From contig CAWCTB010000023.1 in NCBI GenBank assembly GCA_963798275.1, positions 105,500-169,499 of the forward strand: DNA of 64,000 nt. The letters are read 5' to 3'. The notes under the pieces were generated by a model. That model worked only from the letters and a program-made list of their open reading frames with translations. It was not told where the DNA came from and made no database searches. Shown one piece after another: positions 20,971 to 31,763 of the stretch (position 1 is the first letter of the stretch; every line of letters starts with the position of its first letter). The position numbers were made by a program, and so were the translations under genes. The stretch comes from CAWCTB01 sp963798275 (lineage in GTDB: Bacteria; Acidobacteriota; Terriglobia; Terriglobales; Acidobacteriaceae).

Positions 20971-23351
20971 TAACCAGCGTCGCGAATACGTCATCGACCG
21001 CGTGGACGTCCCGGTGTCGTGGACGAACTATCTGGGTTTAGAGAACCTGTGCACCGTCATCTCGCACAACGCCGGCGGCTATTCGTTCTACAAGAACGCT
21101 GAGCATCAGCGCATCACGCGCTTCCGGCAGAACGGCGTTCCGCTCGATCGCCCCGGACATTACGTCTATCTTCGCGATGACGACACGGGCGAGTACTGGT
21201 CGATCTCGTGGCAACCCGTCGGCAAAGACCTGAGCAAAGCAAAGTATGAGTGCCGCCACGGACTTTCGTACTCCAAGTTTTCGTGCGATTACCATGAGAT
21301 TCTGGCCGAGCAGACACTCTTCATTCCGATTGGCGACGACATCGAGTTGTGGGACGTCAAGATCAAGAACACCAGTTCGCGGCCTCGCAGGGTCAGCGTC
21401 TTTGGTTACGTCGAGTTTTCCTTCCATCACATCGAGATCGACAACCAGAACCTGCAGATGAGCCTCTATGCCGCGGGATCGAGCTTCGCGGACGGCGTCA
21501 TCGAATACGATTTCTTTTACGAGCCCTGGACCTTTCATTACTTCACCTCCAACTTCACGCCCGACAGCTATGACTGCCTTCGCGACAAATTTCTGGGCAA
21601 CTACCGCACCGAGACAAACCCTATTTCGCTGGAACAGGGAACCTGTCATGGCAGCTCGGAGTTGGGCGGCAATCACTGCGGAGCACTGCACAAGCGGCTG
21701 ACGCTCGCCCCAGGAGAAGAGGCGCGACTGCTGTTCCTGCTTGGCGTGGGGCCACGCGCGAAGGGCAGTGAAGTCCGCTCCAAGTATGCCGATCTCGCCA
21801 AGGTCGACGCGGCATTCGACGAACTGCGAGCCTACTGGCAGAAAAAGTTCGAGGTCTTCCAGTGCAGCACTCCGCATGCAAGGCCTCGACACCATGGTCA
21901 ACACCTGGACGCTCTACCAGGCCGAGACTTGCGTGGTCTGGTCGCGCTTCGCATCGTTCATCGAGGTGGGTGGCCGAACGGGCCTGGGTTACCGCGATAC
22001 CTCGCAGGATGTGATGAGCGTCGTCCACACCAATCCGGCGAAGAGCCGCGCAGCGCATTATCGAACTGCTCAAGGGTCAGGTCAGCAGCGGATACGGTCT
22101 GCACCTGTTCGATCCGGATTGGTTCGATCCGGAGAAACAGAAAGCGCCGGCGTTCGAGTCGCCGACCATCGCACACGCTCCCGATCGCAAAGCAGATGAT
22201 TCACGGCCTCGAGCACACTTGCTCCGACGATCACCTGTGGCTGGTGACTACAGTCTGCGAGTACGTGAAGGAGACAGGCGAGTTGTCCCTGTTTGACGAA
22301 ATCGTGCCGTTTGCCGATGCGGGCGAGGCGACAGTCTATGAGCACCTCAAGCAAGCCTTGGACTTCTCAGCCGAACAGGTCGGAGCGACAGGAATCTGCA
22401 AGGGCCTGCGTGCGGACTGGAACGACTGCCTGAACCTCGGCGGCGGTGAGAGCGCCATGGTTTCCTTCCTGCATCATTGGGCGCTGCGTGCCTTCGTGGA
22501 AGCCGCCACCTTTCTCGGTCGCAGCGACGATGCCAAGAACTATTCGGCGATGGCCGACAAGGTCCGCGACGCCTGCGAGCGCGAGCTTTGGGACGGCGAC
22601 GTGGTATCTGCGCGGCATCACCGCCAAAGGGCTGAAGGTCGGCAGCCATGAGAACGAAGAAGGGAAGGTCTTCATCGAGAGCAACACGTGGGCAGTGGTG
22701 TCCGATGCGGCCTCGACTGAGCGCGGCCGCCTGGCGATGGATGCGGTCGACAAGTACCTGTACTCGGAATACGGAATCCATCTGCTCTGGCCGGCCTTTT
22801 CCAAGCCGAACGACGATATCGGATTCGTCGGCCGCGTGTACAAGGGGATCAAGGAAAACGCAGCAATTTTCAGCCATCCCAACCCGTGGGCGATCATTGC
22901 CGAGTGCAAGCTCGGGCGCGGCGATCGCGCCATGAAGTTTTACGATTCGCTACTGCCCTATAACCAGAACGACAAGATCGAGGTTCGCGAAGCCGAACCG
23001 TATTCCTATTGCCAGTTCGTGATGGGGCGCGATCACACTGCCTACGGACGAGCGCGGCATCCCTGGCTGACGGGCAGCGGTGGCTGGAACTACACGGCGG
23101 TAACACGCTGGATCCTGGGCGTGCGCCTGACCTTCGATGGCCTGGTGATCGACCCATGCATCCCGGCGGACTGGAAACAATTCGAGGTGCAACGCGAATG
23201 GCGTGGTGCGACGTTTCGCATCAAGGTCTCCAATCCCAAAGGAGTCCAGAAGGGTGTGAAGACGGTCACGCTGGGTGGGAGCCCGGTGAGTGGGGCGATT
23301 CCTCCGCAACCGCCGGGGTCAGTGAACGAAATTCTGGTGACGATGGGCTAA
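20951..23351 (+). CDS. chbP: N,N'-diacetylchitobiose phosphorylase, GH94 (frameshifted)
   Basis: An approximately 800-residue GH94 inverting phosphorylase that splits diacetylchitobiose with phosphate into GlcNAc-1-phosphate and GlcNAc in the cytoplasm. It starts (GTG) MQYGHFDNQRREYVIDR and contains TVISHNAGGYSFY, DRPGHYVYLRDDD, VVWSRFASFIEVGGRTGLGY, HLFDPDWFDPEK and GLRADWNDCLNLGG with the general-acid Asp. From memory these blocks match Vibrio chitobiose phosphorylase better than cellobiose phosphorylase, for example CSDDHLWL and the C-terminal PCIPADW. Four single-base insertions break the frame near 21880, 22050 (KSR|QRIIELLKGQ), 22190 (DRK|QMIHGLEH) and 22601 (WDGD|WYLRG). It overlaps the phosphomutase fusion by 20 bases. 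Cellobiose activity is the main alternative. Confidence 0.85.
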
Positions 23352-23358
23352 GCCAGCA

Positions 23359-24403
23359 TCATTGGAATTGCTGAAAGACTCTGCTGAACGCCCACTCATT
23401 CTGCGCGATGCCGCTGCATGTCGGCGACACTGTCCCCATGCAGCTACCGTTGTCACGGCCTACCGACCAGAACGACAGCAGCGCGACCGCATCGTTGTTC
23501 GCCTCTGCATAGGAGAGCACGGTCTGTGCGTCGGACAATCCGAAGACCTCACCTGCCGTATCGTTGACGCCGATCATCGGCGTGATGCCCACGCGCGCGC
23601 TTAGACCCAGTGCCTTCATCTGGCAGAGAGCGCCGGAAGCTGCCGCAACGGCATCCGGGCCCATCGCTCCGGCCGGGACCGGCGGCCCATAATCCATCGC
23701 CATCACATTCACGACGGATACGGGCGTTCCGTTGCGAATCGCGCTCTTAAGTACGTCGACCGCTTTGTCGGTCAGCCCGCGAGGCGTGGCCGGCAAGGTG
23801 AAGTTGATTTGCAGACCAGGGTTAGCTCGCGGCTAAGGCCTTCAGCGCCAGGCTTCGACGATCGATCGAGACCGGATCTTCGATGGCTGTGTGCTCAATG
23901 TCAAAATCAACGATCTTCGCGTGGTAGCGGTCAATCACCGATTGATAAGCGGCCTGCAAGCTCGGCACATCGTTGCACGTTTGCGCGAGTTCCATACCGT
24001 CGTAGCCGCCGAACGCGATGATCACGTCCCCTCCGCTTTCGCGCAACTTATCGATATAGCCGGCGATGACGGTTTCTCCCGCCACGGGCGTTCTGCCGCC
24101 CCATGCAGGCGTGCAGCCATCGCCCGCAATGACGAATGCCAGCGTGAATCTCTTGATCCCTGACGCGGCCTGAATTTGTGGCAGGTTGTTAAACGGCTTG
24201 CCCATGTCCACGTAGGGCGCGAACATCCGCGGCGGCGCAGCAGTCTCAACTCCAGCCCGCGCAGAATTCTGAGAAGCTGGGACAGCCGAATTGGCCTGCG
24301 CATTTCCGGCAGGGACAGCGAGCAGCAGCACGGAGGAGAGCAACAACCTGACCACTATCATCGCCACCATCCCAAGAACAACGGCGCCCATCCGGGCGCC
24401 CAA
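23359..24403 (-). CDS. Secreted GH18 chitinase (frameshifted)
   Basis: An approximately 347-residue exported glycoside hydrolase of family 18. An N-terminal hydrophobic stretch (IVVRLLLSSVLLLAVPAGNA) is a signal peptide. The barrel begins FAPYVDMGKPFNNLP, then KRFTLAFVIAGDGCTPAWGG, GGDVIIAFGGYDG (SxGG-like strand), IVDFDIEHTAIED containing the catalytic D-x-D-x-E, then VNVMAMDYG and the final LLSFWSVGRD strand. One extra base near 23830 breaks the frame (LAA|ANPGLQINFTLP). Several in-frame Met codons precede the signal peptide, so the exact start is uncertain. It follows the TonB receptor gene by 54 bases on the same strand and converges with the chitobiose phosphorylase gene, consistent with chitin breakdown. 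Confidence 0.85.
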
Positions 24404-24457
24404 ACTGAATGCATCACGATGCTGCCGCCGCTCCAGCGACAGCCGAGCGCCGTTCGA

Positions 24458-27353
24458 CTAGAAGGCGAACTGGGCTTGCAGAGAGATGCTGCGGTTGGCC
24501 GAGTTCGATCCGTAAGGTCCCCCGGCCAGGGCGTTCGCCTGGCCAAAGAGCGGAGAGGCCAGGCTGCCGACCAGGGGCGCGACATTCACATGATTGAAGA
24601 TGTTACGGCCAATCACGCCCATGGTGAGGCTGTAGCGCCGGCTGATTCCGCCTCCGACTGTGTACGGGCCACTGCTGGCAGCTCCGATTCGCGGACCATG
24701 ACCTCCGCCGTGTGGTCCGCCCGGCCCGGTATCCGCGATGCGTGTCCCACCGGTTTCTGGACCGAAGAGCGAACGTCTTGCTCAGGCGCAGGTTCAGCGA
24801 CCAGCGGCCGGGACCGTCGCCGTAATACGGAGGGATGTAAGTCTGGCCCGGCTGCGGGGCCGTGTTGAAGGCGCCGTACTTAGTGATGACTACATTCGGG
24901 GCGTTGAGGTTGGTCGCGAAGGTCGGCCGGTCATTAAAGATCGAGTCCCCGTTATAGTCGCGTCCGGTAGTGATGTTGAACGGGATGGCGGAGCTGACGA
25001 CGAAAAACGGACTAAGCCGAATCGCCTTGGGCAGCGCCAGGGTACCACTGATGAACACGCGCTGGTGAACGTCGAACGATGTGGGTCCGTAGCTGAGTGC
25101 GAGGTCGTACTGGTCGAACGGGAAACTGCTCGCGCCGGAGGTATCGCTGTTGGCGAAGTTCAGCGTGTAGTAACCCGACAGCGAGAGCCGCGCTCCATGC
25201 CGCCAGTTTCCATTGACGATCATCTGGTTCTGCTTGAAGTATCCACCCGACTCGTATTGATAGATGTTGCCGATGTCGCCCAAGGGACGTACCCCGCTGC
25301 TGGGATCGTTCGGGTTGTAGGTGGCCGGGTATGGAGCATTGATGTTGCGGGTCAGGAACTGGTGCAGGCCGCGCGAGTTCAAGTAGGTGACAGCAAGGTT
25401 GGCGTCCTTGGTGACCTGGCGCTCGACGCTGATGGCTACCTGCTCCACGTACGGCGCCCGCATTGTGGGCGAGATCTGATAAACCGTCGGGAATACGGTT
25501 GACTTGCTGATCTCGTCCGGCGGCGGAATATTCGGATAGAAGTCGGGCTGATTGACAATGTACTGTGTCTGGTTCTCTCCGTTCTGCCGGTCCGCGGTCA
25601 GGACGTACATCTTGTCGAAGCGGTCGTAGAACATGCCCCACCCGGCGCGCAATACGGTCTTTGGCGACGGATTGTTGCCGCGACCCAGCCCCCAGGCGAT
25701 GGCCACTCGGGGAGCGATGTCAGCCTTGTCCGGGATATCGGTCTGCATCTCGTAGCGCAGGCCCGCGCTAATGGTGAAGTTCGGCCGCCAGCGGTACTCA
25801 TCCTGAACGTACAGACCGAGGTCGAGGACATTGACGACAATAGCCGGCTGACCCAGGATGATGAAGAATTGCCCGGCCCCGCCGCCGGCGGCGCGGATTT
25901 GCTGTGGCGTCCAGCCCTGCGCCAGCCCTTGCTCGGTAATCTGGTAAGCCGTGAGCGAGTCGAATGTGTATGTGCCGTTAAAATTGCTGTTGGCGTAGTT
26001 CGATTCGCGCCCGTCGCGCAATCGTCCGCCGAACTTGATCATGTGCTTGCCGGCCAGGACCGAGGTGTAGTTCTGCACTTCGTAGTTGTCCTGGTTGTCG
26101 ACGATGTATTGCGAGCTGTTGCCCCCACCCAGGAATGCGCCCAGCACATTCACCGTCGTGTCGTGGCTGGAAGGGTTAATGTTGCTGCGGTCGCGGTTGT
26201 AGGAGAAGCGAGTTTCGTTAACTACTTTCGAGCCGAACATCTGCGTGTCGCTGATCTGCAGCGTCTGCTCGCCGTCCACTTCGTTGTAAGCCTGGCTGGG
26301 CAGTGCGAACTGGCCGACCCCGGCGTTCTCATCAGTGTCGTGCCAATACTGATAGCGCACGGTGAGCGTGTTGTTCGGCGTGAGTTGAAAATCGAAACGT
26401 GGACTGATCACAGTCCGCGTTCGCGGCACCACCACGCTGGTGTTATAGGGAACTTGCTGCAGGTCAGAGTTCAATACATACGCATTCACCGTTGCCGCAT
26501 CCCCAATGTTGCGGCGGTCAACGTTGAAGAAGAAAGACGTTTTCTTGCCCAGCGGGCCACCGATATTTCCGCTGTAGAGCTCGGAGTTATAGTCGGGCTT
26601 CACATCGGCGAACGGATTCTTGGCGTTGAATGCCGAGGTATTGCCGGTCACCGAAAGCTGGCCATGCCACTTTTCGGTGCCGGGCTTGGTGAACACCTCG
26701 ATCCGGCCGTACCCAAGCTTGTCATACTCGGCGGAGAATGGGTTCTGGTTAATGCGAATCTCGCGAATGGAAGACTTGGGTGGAAGCTGCCCTCCGGTAA
26801 ACCCGTCGATGTAGATCTGCCCGCCATTCGGACCGGCTGACGGTCCCGCAAGGGCCTCCAGGTCCGACTGCAAGTCGTCAGGGTCGTCGGCAAGCGCATC
26901 GAGGTCTTTGCCGGAAAGGACCATGGCGCTGGCGTTGTTCGAGGGCGCTACGCCGACGGTCACTCCCTGATCTGACACCTCGAGATTCTGCTGCTGCACC
27001 TCGATCGACAGAGTGAGGTCGAGCTTCTGCGCCTGCCCAGCGCTGATCTGGATTCCATCCGCCTCGTACACCGCAAAACTCTTCGCCGTGGCCTTCAGCG
27101 AGTACATGCCGGGAGCCAGGCTCTTGAACTGGTAGGTTCCATCTCGTCCCGCGGTGGTGTTCAACACCTGCCCGTCGGCCGCAATAAGATCGACGCTCGC
27201 GTTCGTGACCGCTGCCCCGGAGGGATCGAACACTTGTCCGTGTAATGATCCGGTGGGAGCCTGCGCCGGTGCCGGTAGCGAGACAAGAACCGCCGGAAGC
27301 AGAAGCAGGACCGCGACCCAAACGTTGCACCGAAAATGAGAATGCTTGATCAA
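24458..27353 (-). CDS. Oar-like TonB-dependent outer-membrane receptor (frameshifted near C-terminus)
   Basis: An approximately 965-residue outer-membrane protein of the Acidobacteriota/Myxococcus Oar type. In order: TTG start and signal peptide (residues 1-31), a carboxypeptidase-regulatory-like domain (GSLHGQVFDPSGAAVTNASV to SLKATAKSF), a plug region (DDLQSDLEALAGPS, QIYIDGFTGGQLPP) and a long beta-barrel ending with NRSISLQAQFAF, an aromatic C-terminus typical of outer-membrane proteins. An extra T near 24768-24772 shifts the frame; the true end is 24458. The gene follows the DUF5666-like gene by 18 bases and precedes the GH18 chitinase, so chito-oligosaccharide uptake is plausible, though such receptors are numerous in this phylum and often unassigned. 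Confidence 0.88.
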
Positions 27354-27371
27354 ATGCTGCGTCTGCCTGTA

Positions 27372-28572
27372 TTACTGGTTGCCACCTTCGCCTTCGCCCA
27401 GACTCCACGGAGAAAGCACCATCTCTTTGCTGCCCTTGGGAGCGGCGGTCAGGATGGGTTCCACTCCGCCCAGGACGGTGATAGCTGTTACCGAATCGGC
27501 GCTGCCACCTTGCGTGGAAACGATCATCACCGCATCGCCTTTCTGGAAGTCAGCCAGCGACGAAGCAGGAAGCCGGTTGAGCGTCTGCTGCAAATCGGCC
27601 GCTGCCGATCCGCCCGGTCGCGGGGAGTTGCCGTTGCCTGCGCCTCCGGCAGCCACCGGTTGCGTAGCCGCGCTCGTCTCCGGCTTGGCGCCGTTACCTG
27701 GCGGGCCTTCTGCCGCGCTGCTCTTGAAGCGTTGCGCAATGCGCTGCGCCATGGGAGCTGGTAACTTGCGCAATTGCGAATCGGCCGTGACCTTAACCTG
27801 TATGGGTTTCTTGGTGAAAACGTCAGCCACCGTCATCACTCCCGTCTGCGGCATCAACCGCGCTCACCGTTCCAGCGATATTCCGGAAGGAACCGAAGAC
27901 AATTTCTTCAGCCGTAAACGAAGTTCCGTCCTCGCTGCGGGCTCCCCGCGCGCGCAACTGGTCGCCCGTCTTAATGTCCTGCAATGTGCTCGGCTTGGCA
28001 TCGTCGAATTTCACCGAATCCGGCGCATAACGCCTCACCAGCGTGCTCTTCGAGCTGTGAATCACGACTTCCTTTTTGCCCGCTGCCGACGTAACGCTGA
28101 TCGTCACCGTCCCCTCGGGAACGTCCGTCGCATTTACCAGCCCGCCGATGCCGTGCTTCTGCCACTCCTCACGCTCCTTCTGCTGCTTGGCATCCACATC
28201 GGTCTTCTTCATCACCACGATGATGGCGGCATTGAGCGACTTCTTATCTCCTGATGCCATTCCCCGGACCAGTACGCGGTCACCCACTTGCAGATCTTGC
28301 ATCCGGATAGGCACTGCGTCCTTGAGGTCTTTCTCGCCTGGAGCGATGCGCACAATGCGACTCGAGTCCGGCACACTGACGTTCACATTCGACCCGTCAT
28401 CCAACTTTAGTGCCAGTGCCGAGCCGGAGATCGATTGGATTGTACCCAGGCTCTTACTCAGTGGGGTCGACGGGGAATTCTGCGGGGTTTGCGATTGCGT
28501 TTGCGAGGCCCGGGCGAGCGGTCCGAAGACTACGCCAGCCAGCGCACAACTGACGATGGCACGGCGCACCAT
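27372..28572 (-). CDS. Exported DUF5666-like protein (frameshifted)
   Basis: A secreted protein of about 400 residues. It has repeated small beta domains of the type GTIQSISGSALALKLDDGS and GDRVLVRGMASGDKKSLNAAIIVVM, which I associate with DUF5666 in Acidobacteriota; there are about three such units and a Pro/Gly-rich tail. The start at 28572 gives the signal peptide MVRRAIVSCALAGVVFGPLA; a longer N-terminus (to 28665) is open but gives no signal peptide at its front. One extra base near 27850 (SAVD|PQTGVMTV) splits the frame. It is first in a minus-strand series with the TonB receptor and GH18 chitinase. Function unknown. Confidence 0.7.
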
Positions 28573-28847
28573 TGCCTTCGCGTGCAACAAGACTAGCACT
28601 TCGGGCCCCGCGGTCGACCGACGAAGGGATGGAAGCATACGCCAAAGTTTTGCTGTGATGAGCAACTCTCAATGTACTACGTTCGAAATCCAACCTGCGG
28701 GTGGGGTTGGATAAGAATTGTAAACCGCAGCGGGCGGATAGTCCCAAACACTGGAAAGTAGCGGTCCTCACGCCGATAGCACCTTTCGGCGTTAGCAGAT
28801 CTCGTATCGTTGCCCTTGCGCAGAAGTGCGATCGCAGCGCGGAATCT

Positions 28848-30242
28848 TCAATCTGGGCTCGAGGCTTCCTGCAGCGTCTGCTTTCCCGCTATCGACGACG
28901 TCGCACCCTCCTGCTGAGCCGAAGATTGCATCAGGCCCTCATAATGCGCCGCCGCTCGCTCCGCATACTCCAGAGTCGGTACCGCGATGGTTCTGGACTC
29001 TCCCGTAATCAGTCGCGCCGCACGTTCGTAGGTCCAGTAGCTCCAGGCCCATTGGAACATCACCAGGATGCGATTGCGGAAGCCGATCAGAAAGAAAATG
29101 TGAATGAACAACCATGCCAGCCAGGCGAAAAAACCCGAGATATGGATCCTTCCAATTTCTGCCACGGCGGCCGCCCGCCCAATCGTTGCCAGCGTTCCCT
29201 TGTCGAGGTAGTGGAACGGCTTCCGGGGATTGCCCGCGAGATCGGCCGCAACCTGGTGTCCTACCCATTTCCCCTGCTGCATGGCCACCGGTGCAAGGCC
29301 GGGTAGTGACTTGCCATGTTCATCGGTCATGGTGGCCAGGTCACCGACTACAAATACCTCGGGATGCCCCGGAATGCTGAGGTCGGGTTCAACTTTGACG
29401 CGACCCGCGCGGTCGACAGGAGCGCCCAGAGCTTTGCCCAGCGGAGAAGCCGAAACCCCGGCGGCCCACAGCACAACACTCGCCGGCATGACTTCGTCGC
29501 GGATTAGGATCTCGCCTGCTCGTACGTCCGTCACCGGCGAATTCGTATGCACCTCGACCCCGAGTCGCTCCAATTGCCGAATTGCGCTCTTTTGCAAGTC
29601 ATCGGGATAGGCACTCAAAACCGTAGGGCCAGCTTCGACCAGCAGGACTCGCGTCTTCCTGGGATCAATGCTGCGGAAACCCCTGGCCAGCGACTTGCGC
29701 GTAATCTCGGCCAAGGTTCCGGCCAGTTCCACGCCGGTTGGTCCTCCTCCCACCACTACGAAGTTCAGCGGCCAGTGAGTTCCGGTCAGCTTGGCCTCGC
29801 GCTCCGCCAATTCTAAGGCGAGCAGGACCCGCCTCCTCATCTCAAGTGCGTCTTCGATGGTCTTCAGTCCGGGAGCCAGCGGCTCCCATTCATCGTGTCC
29901 GAAATAGGCATGACTCGATCCGGCTGCCACTACGAGATAGTCGTACTTGAGTTCAAACTCGCTGAACTTGACGATCCGTTGGTTGACATCGATCTGCTTC
30001 ACTTCCCCCAGCAACACCTCAACATTTTCATGTTTGGCGAGAATCTCGCGGATCGGCGCGGCGATTTCGGCAGGCGACAGACCCGCTGTCGCCACCTGGT
30101 ACAGCAGGGGCTGAAAAGTGTGGTGGTTCTTGCGGTCCAGCAAAGTTATCTGCACTGGCAAGCGAGCCAGCCATCGGGCCGCCAGCAACCCGCCGAAGCC
30201 ACCACCGATGATGACGATATTAGGACGGCGTTGATCTTTCAT
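28848..30242 (-). CDS. ndh: Type II NADH dehydrogenase (NDH-2)
   Basis: A 464-residue single-subunit NADH:quinone oxidoreductase acting at the inner face of the cytoplasmic membrane without proton pumping. It has the FAD motif IVIIGGGFGGLLAA at the N-terminus, the NDH-2 block DRKNHHTFQPLLYQVATAGLSP, the NADH Rossmann motif FVVVGGGPTGVELAG near residue 165, VFVVGDLATM, and the quinone-site-adjacent APVAMQQGKWVG. The C-terminal hydrophobic segment (FFAWLAWLFIHIFFLIGF) is the membrane anchor. Frame intact; single-gene unit, reading away from the tRNA-Lys gene. Confidence 0.93.
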   Translation of the reverse strand: MKDQRRPNIVIIGGGFGGLLAARWLARLPVQITLLDRKNHHTFQPLLYQVATAGLSPAEIAAPIREILAKHENVEVLLGEVKQIDVNQRIVKFSEFELKYDYLVVAAGSSHAYFGHDEWEPLAPGLKTIEDALEMRRRVLLALELAEREAKLTGTHWPLNFVVVGGGPTGVELAGTLAEITRKSLARGFRSIDPRKTRVLLVEAGPTVLSAYPDDLQKSAIRQLERLGVEVHTNSPVTDVRAGEILIRDEVMPASVVLWAAGVSASPLGKALGAPVDRAGRVKVEPDLSIPGHPEVFVVGDLATMTDEHGKSLPGLAPVAMQQGKWVGHQVAADLAGNPRKPFHYLDKGTLATIGRAAAVAEIGRIHISGFFAWLAWLFIHIFFLIGFRNRILVMFQWAWSYWTYERAARLITGESRTIAVPTLEYAERAAAHYEGLMQSSAQQEGATSSIAGKQTLQEASSPD

Positions 30243-30367
30243 GACATTGCCTATGTGATGCGAGCGTGCGGCTCTTTGCTACAGGGAATTGCATTACGGA
30301 GTGCGATTTCAACCAGCCTCGCGGCGCGGCAGCGGAGACCCCGGGCTGTGTTAGATTAACAAGATGT

Positions 30368-30443
30368 GGGCCCGTAGCTCAGTTGGTAGAGCAACGCACT
30401 TTTAATGCGTGGGTCGCAGGTTCGATTCCTGCCGGGCTCACCA
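30368..30443 (+). tRNA. tRNA-Lys (anticodon TTT)
   Basis: A complete cloverleaf: 7-bp acceptor stem GGGCCCG/CGGGCTC, D-arm GCTCAGTTGGTAGAGC, anticodon arm with loop CTTTTAA (anticodon TTT, Lys), variable loop and T-arm with GGTTCGATTCC. The 3' CCA is encoded. A stand-alone gene between ndh and ybjQ. Confidence 0.97.
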
Positions 30444-30539
30444 TCTTCCGCCCACATTCCCAACAAGTATCGCGTGCGACGAAGAACCGCTGCAGGAGAC
30501 TCTCCAGCGCGTTCTGTCGATTGTCTGAAGCGAGCGCGA

Positions 30540-30917
30540 TCACGATCTCTTCTCGACATACACGGCCGTGCCATACGCCAGCACTTCGGTCACGCCCTGC
30601 ATGACCTCGGTGGCGTCGTAGCGCATGCCGATCACCGCGTTAGCTCCGAGGTCAGCCGCGTGCTGCAGCATCAGATCGAATGCGTGCTCGCGCGTCTCCT
30701 CGCACAAATTGGTAAGCAGGGTGATATTGCCGCCGACCAGCGTCTGCAAACTTGCCCCGATCGTTCCCACGATCGAACGGGAGCGCACAATGATGCCCCG
30801 TACCAGGCCGAGATTGCGCTTGATGGTGTAGCCGTCGAGCACGAAGGCGGTCGTCACCATGTTGTGGGGCACGGCAGGAGCCCCGTACTTGCCCGCTGGC
30901 GGATCGGAAGCGCTCAT
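30540..30917 (-). CDS. ybjQ: YbjQ/UPF0145 family protein
   Basis: A 125-residue soluble protein of the YbjQ (UPF0145, heavy-metal-binding-domain-like) family, which forms pentameric rings; the physiological role is unknown. Diagnostic blocks are VRSRSIVGTIGASLQTLVGGNI, LCEETREHAFDLM and GANAVIGMRYDATE followed by VLAYGTAV. The start ATG has a perfect AGGAGG about 6 bases upstream. Frame intact, full length for the family. Confidence 0.9.
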   Translation of the reverse strand: MSASDPPAGKYGAPAVPHNMVTTAFVLDGYTIKRNLGLVRGIIVRSRSIVGTIGASLQTLVGGNITLLTNLCEETREHAFDLMLQHAADLGANAVIGMRYDATEVMQGVTEVLAYGTAVYVEKRS

Positions 30918-30964
30918 GACAATCCTCCTGAGCTATGCCACCGAGCATAGCATGCAGGCGCGGG

Positions 30965-31180
30965 CTAGCGACGGTCCGAGATCAGCAGTGACGGCGTTCG
31001 GTCTTGCACCCTCGCCAATAGTTCGGGATCGCACAGCACGGAACACGCGATCTCATGCGGAACCGCCATATCGAGCGCGCTTCCGTATGGTTTCGGCGCG
31101 GTCGGGGAGTAGCGCGGCCGGCGCGGCAGCACGGCTTTGAAAAATAAGAACGCAGCAAGCAGCACAAGTATTCTGGTCAT
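30965..31180 (-). CDS. Possible small membrane-anchored protein (71 aa)
   Basis: A 71-residue open frame with an N-terminal hydrophobic helix (ILVLLAAFLFFKAVL) followed by a basic stretch and a soluble tail. No ribosome-binding site is obvious and I recognise no family, so it may not be real. Without it, 30918-31309 is an intergenic region with nothing else I can support. Confidence 0.3.
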   Translation of the reverse strand: MTRILVLLAAFLFFKAVLPRRPRYSPTAPKPYGSALDMAVPHEIACSVLCDPELLARVQDRTPSLLISDRR

Positions 31181-31309
31181 GGCATAAGCGCAGCGCCGCA
31201 GTGCGCCGCTCTAATGGCCCTATCGGCAAGCTTTGGCGTTTCATGAGTTCGCGCCCCAGCTGCCAGGCAATTTTCAATCGGCTGGCGTCGCGGTCTGGTT
31301 CCTGAGAAC

Positions 31310-31660
31310 ATGGTTGCAGTGAGCGACTCCAGCCCTCAAAGAGCATTGCGGCCGCCCTCCGGCGCCGGCCACGACCAGCTTGTAACCGTGCTCGGACTCA
31401 CCATGGTTGCGGGGATGATTGTTGGCTTGGCCCTGTGCGGGATCTGGAAGTACCATCCGGAAAGGCTGAACGGGAGCTTGCAGTTGGCGGCACTGGCGGT
31501 CTGCCCGCCCTTTCTTCTCGTTACCGTCCTGGGCACCTACGACGATACCCTCGCCCTGGTCATGACCATTGGCACCATCGTCTTCGCCAATGGCTTTCTC
31601 TACGCCGGTTTCAGTGCGGGGTTGTACTTTGTCGTTACCAAACTGCTCCGCCGCAGGTAG
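31310..31660 (+). CDS. Small integral membrane protein of unknown function (116 aa)
   Basis: A 116-residue protein with three hydrophobic segments (about residues 26-46, 58-75 and 84-108: LTMVAGMIVGLALCGIW, AALAVCPPFLLVTVL, IGTIVFANGFLYAGFSAGLYF) and a basic C-terminus KLLRRR. I do not recognise the family. The hairpin repeat at 31660 begins in its stop codon and may terminate it. No strong ribosome-binding site. Confidence 0.6.
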   Translation: MVAVSDSSPQRALRPPSGAGHDQLVTVLGLTMVAGMIVGLALCGIWKYHPERLNGSLQLAALAVCPPFLLVTVLGTYDDTLALVMTIGTIVFANGFLYAGFSAGLYFVVTKLLRRR

Positions 31661-31720
31661 CGCCGGCCTTCAGGCCGGCGCCTCAGCGCTGGTGTGAGTA
31701 CTCCGGGGCTTCAGCCCTGG
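31660..31720. repeat. Two TTCA-loop palindromes (dispersed family)
   Basis: Two hairpins with a 4-base TTCA loop: a perfect 9-bp G+C-rich stem (31660-31681) and a 7-bp stem with one G-T wobble (31703-31720). They belong to a family seen again at 49.56, 49.63, 51.04, 52.00 and more weakly at 52.17 kb in this window. They lie downstream of the small membrane protein and of aguA (convergent), so may also act as terminators. Confidence 0.7.
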
Positions 31721-31763
31721 AAATACAAAATGCTGACTTACTCAGACCTGCAGTAAGAGTAAG

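Noticed and set aside
20951..23351. Programmed ribosomal frameshifting in the phosphorylase and other broken genes
   Set aside because: Break points lack a common slippery heptamer, need different corrections and occur several times per gene, including in genes not known to frameshift. Sequence error is simpler.
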